DNA of 9,143 bases, from NCBI GenBank assembly GCA_945928585.1, contig CAMENQ010000081.1:1-9143 (forward strand). Direction: 5' to 3'. The DNA comes from an uncultured Roseburia sp. GTDB lineage: Bacteria > Bacillota > Clostridia > Lachnospirales > Lachnospiraceae. The notes beneath the pieces were generated by a model. It searched no databases, was not told the origin of the DNA, and was given only the letters and a program-made list of their open reading frames with translations. The position numbers and the translations under genes were made by a program. Of the stretch, positions 6,785 to 9,143 are shown piece after piece (position 1 is the stretch's first letter; every line of letters begins with the position of its first letter).

Positions 6785-7646
6785 GCCTTCCTAAAAGCCA
6801 TATGGAACCCTTAAATCTTCTTCCTGCCTCCGGTTCTCCTGTCAGATCCAAATCATTTATGGCTAAGTCCAAAATAATTCCATTGTAATCCACCATCATC
6901 AGCCACACCTTTTCCCCTGTAACCGTGTTTATGGTTGATTCTACATCAAGTATTTCCGCTACAATGGAATACCGGTCACACTCAAGTCCATATGGCATAA
7001 ATGAACTGCTTACTATTGAAAAAATATCCTCCTTTGCTATTCGTCTTGATATCTTTGTATACACATCCATATCCTGAAATGTAAGACTTTCCATAGCTCT
7101 TTCATCACCGTTTCTTGCTGCGGCCAAAAGCTTTGTTCTTTCCTTCATCTCCTCATGCTCCCGCTGCAAATCTCTTTCATTTTTACTGATAGGAAGTAAA
7201 ATGGTTCCGTTTGTTGACAATGCAGACAACGCAATGGGTGTTCTTTTGTAATTAATCTGACCGTTTTCATTCCACTCTACATAATCAAGTGCATTCATAA
7301 TATAAAATATAACTGAAACTCCCGACCTTAAATCCTCTATAACACCTGTAAAAGAATGATTTGCAAGCCTTTTTTCTACGCTGAAGCCCTCTCTTAAATA
7401 TGTGTGTCTTCCAAAATAAAAGGGAAAATAATAATCGTACTCCGGCTCTCCCTCATATATGGTGCCATGCCATGTTATACCTATATCTTTTCCAAAATAA
7501 TGTGTCAGTTCCACATATGTGTCCGGCTCACTTGAGACCAGTGCCGTCTGATTGTCCGGATTTTCAGCTACTTTATTTAAAAGCTCTACTATCTGAGCTT
7601 TTGTTTTATACTCACTAAAACCTATTGCTCTTAGGAAACTGTGCAT
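6771..7646 (-). CDS. DUF3881-like protein of unknown function
   Basis: Seen: 291 aa with no signal peptide or membrane segment, so probably cytoplasmic. It opens MHSFLRAIGFSEYKTK, a start I associate with the Lachnospiraceae family DUF3881 (recalled, not searched). The middle holds aromatic-rich strands (YDYYFPFYFGRHTYLREG, 70-87). A charged helix follows (about 155-185, NERDLQREHEEMKERTKLL), then a beta-rich C-terminus (about 226-288, ending GRRFKGSIWLLGRL) that could be an OB-like barrel. No catalytic motif is recognised. The start is an ATG 9 nt after GGGAGG. It is the first gene after the divergent promoter region, 36 bp before the GH43 gene, so it probably leads the transcript. Confidence 0.75.
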   Translation of the reverse strand: MHSFLRAIGFSEYKTKAQIVELLNKVAENPDNQTALVSSEPDTYVELTHYFGKDIGITWHGTIYEGEPEYDYYFPFYFGRHTYLREGFSVEKRLANHSFTGVIEDLRSGVSVIFYIMNALDYVEWNENGQINYKRTPIALSALSTNGTILLPISKNERDLQREHEEMKERTKLLAAARNGDERAMESLTFQDMDVYTKISRRIAKEDIFSIVSSSFMPYGLECDRYSIVAEILDVESTINTVTGEKVWLMMVDYNGIILDLAINDLDLTGEPEAGRRFKGSIWLLGRLDKE

Positions 7647-7667
7647 TTCTGCTTTCCTCCCATTATT

Positions 7668-7683
7668 TTATATATTTATATAA
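7668..7683. repeat. AT-only inverted repeat in the DUF3881-like leader
   Basis: TTATATA and TATATAA arms are separated by two bases. It lies in the predicted leader, just upstream of the ribosome binding site of the minus-strand gene. A weak structure; its function is unknown. Confidence 0.3.
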
Positions 7684-7703
7684 ATTCCCATCTTGATATT
7701 CAC

Positions 7704-7733
7704 ATTATAATCTATTTTATGCAATCTTTCTAC
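7704..7733 (-). promoter_or_regulatory. Promoter of the minus-strand operon (motif copy 1)
   Basis: The minus-strand sequence GTAGAAAGATTGCAT is followed by AAAATAGATTATAAT. The -10 is TATAAT (7709-7704), about 58 bp before the ATG. No TTGACA-like -35 is at the right distance, suggesting an activator or a shared operator. The 15-base AAAATAGATTATAAT block is exactly repeated in the opposite orientation at 7776-7790. Confidence 0.6.
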
Positions 7734-7760
7734 TTAAATTTTATGTTTTTTTATTTTCTT

Positions 7761-7790
7761 GTGGAATGATTTTACAAAATAGATTATAAT
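7761..7790 (+). promoter_or_regulatory. Promoter of the plus-strand gene (motif copy 2)
   Basis: GTGGAATGATTTTAC is followed by AAAATAGATTATAAT, with -10 TATAAT at 7785-7790 and a predicted start near 7797, giving a leader of roughly 25 nt. The nearest -35-like hexamer, TTGTGG (7759-7764), is 20 bp away, which is too far. It matches the oppositely oriented motif at 7704-7733 at 25 of 30 positions. Confidence 0.6.
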
Positions 7791-7821
7791 AAACATATAT
7801 GTTCTTATCGGAGGTGTAATC

Positions 7822-9093
7822 GTGGAAAACAAGACAAAGAAAAACTCCCCATTGGTATATTTTATACTAATGTTTATTGTAGCTGTATTTTTTGAACTAT
7901 ACTGGATAAATATTCATCCGTATGACTATTTTATGCTTATAGGTATAGGACTTGTAGTCCTGATAACAGGTTATCTCAGCTTTGACGGTATCATAAAGAT
8001 GAAAAACGAAGCCGATGACATTAGGAGAGAGCAGAACGAAACTATGATTAAGGCTCAGAAGGCTATTTATCTTGCTACCAAAAAAAATGCCGCTGAGGCT
8101 GAAAATATGCAGATTCAAAGTCTTAAGGCCGTAAATGTACTTATGGACAGAATGGTTGAATCCATTACTAAAAAACAAATTGAGGCAAAATCATCCTCAA
8201 GTGAACCTGCGGACATATCCGGTCTTATAAATCAGCTTACCGAATCTAATGCAAAGCTGGCTAAGGAGGTACAGAACGCAATTACCGTAAATCAGCTCGT
8301 TAAGGCTAATGAGGATCTTATAAAAAATGTTCAGAACGTTTTAAGCGTTCAGCCTGTTACGATGACTGAACCGGTTATTTCTCCTGAGCCGGTCGTAGTT
8401 CCTGAACCGGCTGTCACCCCTGAACCTGTCGTGGTTCCTGAACCGACTATCACTCCTGAGCCTATCGTGGTTCCTGAACCGGCTGTCACCCCTGAGCCTG
8501 TCGTGGTTCCTGAACCGGCTGTCACTCCTGAGCCTGTTATCGTTCCTGAGCCGGTCGAAGTTCCTGAACCGGATATCTCACCAGTACCATTTGAAACACC
8601 TGAAAGTATTCCTGAGGAAATTCCTGTGGCAGAAGATTTTGATACTTCATCAGACAATAATCCTCTTCCAATCTCCGATGAATTTATAAATATGGTAACC
8701 GGCACAGATGAAGATTATGATGATACTATCGAAAATGATGATGATACCATTAATATTGATGATATGACTCTGGAGGAGCTTGATGACATAAATTCTTCTC
8801 CTTCCCCGATACCTGACGTGATGGATGATGATTCTTCATACCTTACAACAGAGGAAGCTATGGATAATGACATAGCCGGTGCCGAAGCTGCAGTTGCTGA
8901 CGCATCACAAACCATAGAAGCCATTGAAGCTGCAAATGACCTTGATGAAACTATAGACGAGCCTGAGGCTGCCGAAATAACAGAAGCTATGGAAGATAAT
9001 GATGACAGCTCAGCTATGGCATCTGCTTTGGAAAAAGGGCCTAACGATGCTCTGTCCCCGGAGGAAATTGCGGCGTTGTTTGCAAACTTGTAA
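7822..9093 (+). CDS. Membrane-anchored Pro/Glu-repeat protein with an acidic tail and FliM-like C-terminal motif
   Basis: Unrecognised family. Seen: 423 aa. Two hydrophobic segments (about 10-28 and 35-53) form a short hairpin anchor, followed by a long charged helix, likely coiled coil (about 56-172). Next come five 12-residue repeats of the form EPVVVPEPAVTP (189-248), with partial copies at both ends (183-188 and 249-260). The tail is strongly acidic (about 270-400, many Asp/Glu with DDD runs). The protein ends LSPEEIAALFANL, resembling the LSQ(D/E)EIDALL peptide at the N-terminus of flagellar switch proteins FliM/FliN/FliY. Inferred: the Pro repeat is a stiff spacer holding a protein-binding tail away from the membrane; with no secretion signal the tail may be cytoplasmic. 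The start is GTG, 7 nt after GGAGG. It is divergent from the five-gene minus-strand cluster, monocistronic, and followed at once by terminators. Confidence 0.85.
   Translation: MENKTKKNSPLVYFILMFIVAVFFELYWINIHPYDYFMLIGIGLVVLITGYLSFDGIIKMKNEADDIRREQNETMIKAQKAIYLATKKNAAEAENMQIQSLKAVNVLMDRMVESITKKQIEAKSSSSEPADISGLINQLTESNAKLAKEVQNAITVNQLVKANEDLIKNVQNVLSVQPVTMTEPVISPEPVVVPEPAVTPEPVVVPEPTITPEPIVVPEPAVTPEPVVVPEPAVTPEPVIVPEPVEVPEPDISPVPFETPESIPEEIPVAEDFDTSSDNNPLPISDEFINMVTGTDEDYDDTIENDDDTINIDDMTLEELDDINSSPSPIPDVMDDDSSYLTTEEAMDNDIAGAEAAVADASQTIEAIEAANDLDETIDEPEAAEITEAMEDNDDSSAMASALEKGPNDALSPEEIAALFANL
8368..8565 (+). repeat. 36-bp in-frame tandem repeat array (five units plus partial unit)
   Basis: Five 36-bp units occupy 8386-8421, 8422-8457, 8458-8493, 8494-8529 and 8530-8565, the last degenerate, preceded by an 18-bp partial unit at 8368-8385. 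Each encodes a 12-residue PEP-type unit. Units 1-4 are nearly identical at the DNA level, including codon choice, which suggests recent expansion by slippage or recombination and possible length variation between strains. Confidence 0.9.
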
Positions 9094-9094
9094 A

Positions 9095-9118
9095 AAGTCT
9101 CGCTCGGCAGCGAGACTT
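9095..9118 (+). terminator. First terminator hairpin after the repeat protein gene
   Basis: A perfect 10-bp stem AAGTCTCGCT/AGCGAGACTT around the tetraloop CGGC begins 2 bp after the TAA. It is not followed by a T-run, so it may act with the next hairpin or protect the mRNA 3' end. Confidence 0.7.
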
Positions 9119-9120
9119 AT

Positions 9121-9143
9121 AAATTCGCATTCGCGAATTTTTT
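9121..9143 (+). terminator. Second, rho-independent terminator
   Basis: A perfect 8-bp stem AAATTCGC/GCGAATTT with loop ATTC runs into a T-tract that reaches the window edge. It has the classic intrinsic terminator form and, with its A-rich 5' side, could also work on the opposite strand. Confidence 0.8.

Noticed and set aside
8386..8565. CRISPR-like array
   Set aside because: The repeats are contiguous with no spacers and remain in frame inside a clear coding region.
8349..8705. Minus-strand Gly/Ser/Thr-rich open frame of 118 codons
   Set aside because: It is the antisense shadow of the Pro/Glu repeat array. The low-complexity sequence comes from the 36-bp units, and there is no ribosome binding site.

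Overview
The window looks like a low-GC Clostridia chromosome, most likely a Lachnospiraceae gut bacterium. The reasons are AT-rich intergenic DNA, strong AGGAGG-type ribosome binding sites, rho-independent terminators with long T tails, Gram-positive lipoprotein signals, a DUF3881-like gene (a family I associate with Lachnospiraceae) and a soluble FeFe-hydrogenase-like chemoreceptor. This placement rests on gene content, not on a database search.

Layout. Positions 1-451 hold no convincing protein gene. They contain two tandem copies, 216 bp apart, of a segment whose minus strand matches the 5' half of a tRNA-Arg(CCU) gene, embedded in a series of RNA-like hairpins. A good minus-strand sigma-A promoter (358-386) points into this region. 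Positions 452-7646 hold five minus-strand genes with gaps of about 10-36 bp, probably one operon. In transcription order they are a DUF3881-like protein, a LamG-GH43 lipoprotein glycosidase, an SsuA/NMT1-type lipoprotein substrate-binding protein, a fused permease-ATPase of the SsuBC/TauBC type, and a soluble protein joining ferredoxin, FeFe-hydrogenase H-domain, Fe-S and methyl-accepting signalling modules. A plus-strand gene (7822-9093) diverges from the operon. It encodes a membrane-anchored protein with a 12-residue Pro/Glu/Val repeat, an acidic tail and a C-terminal motif resembling the FliM/FliN docking peptide. It ends in two adjacent hairpin terminators.

How the genes may work together. 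The substrate-binding protein and the fused transporter make a complete importer in two polypeptides. The next gene has all four H-cluster cubane cysteines but has lost the proton-shuttle cysteine, and it ends in a chemoreceptor hairpin, so it reads as a cytoplasmic H2 or redox sensor that feeds a chemotaxis array. The tight spacing suggests the importer and sensor are co-expressed, which is the most interesting protein-level observation. The divergent promoters at 7704-7790 share a 30-bp imperfect inverted repeat that includes both -10 boxes, so the two transcription units may be co-regulated.
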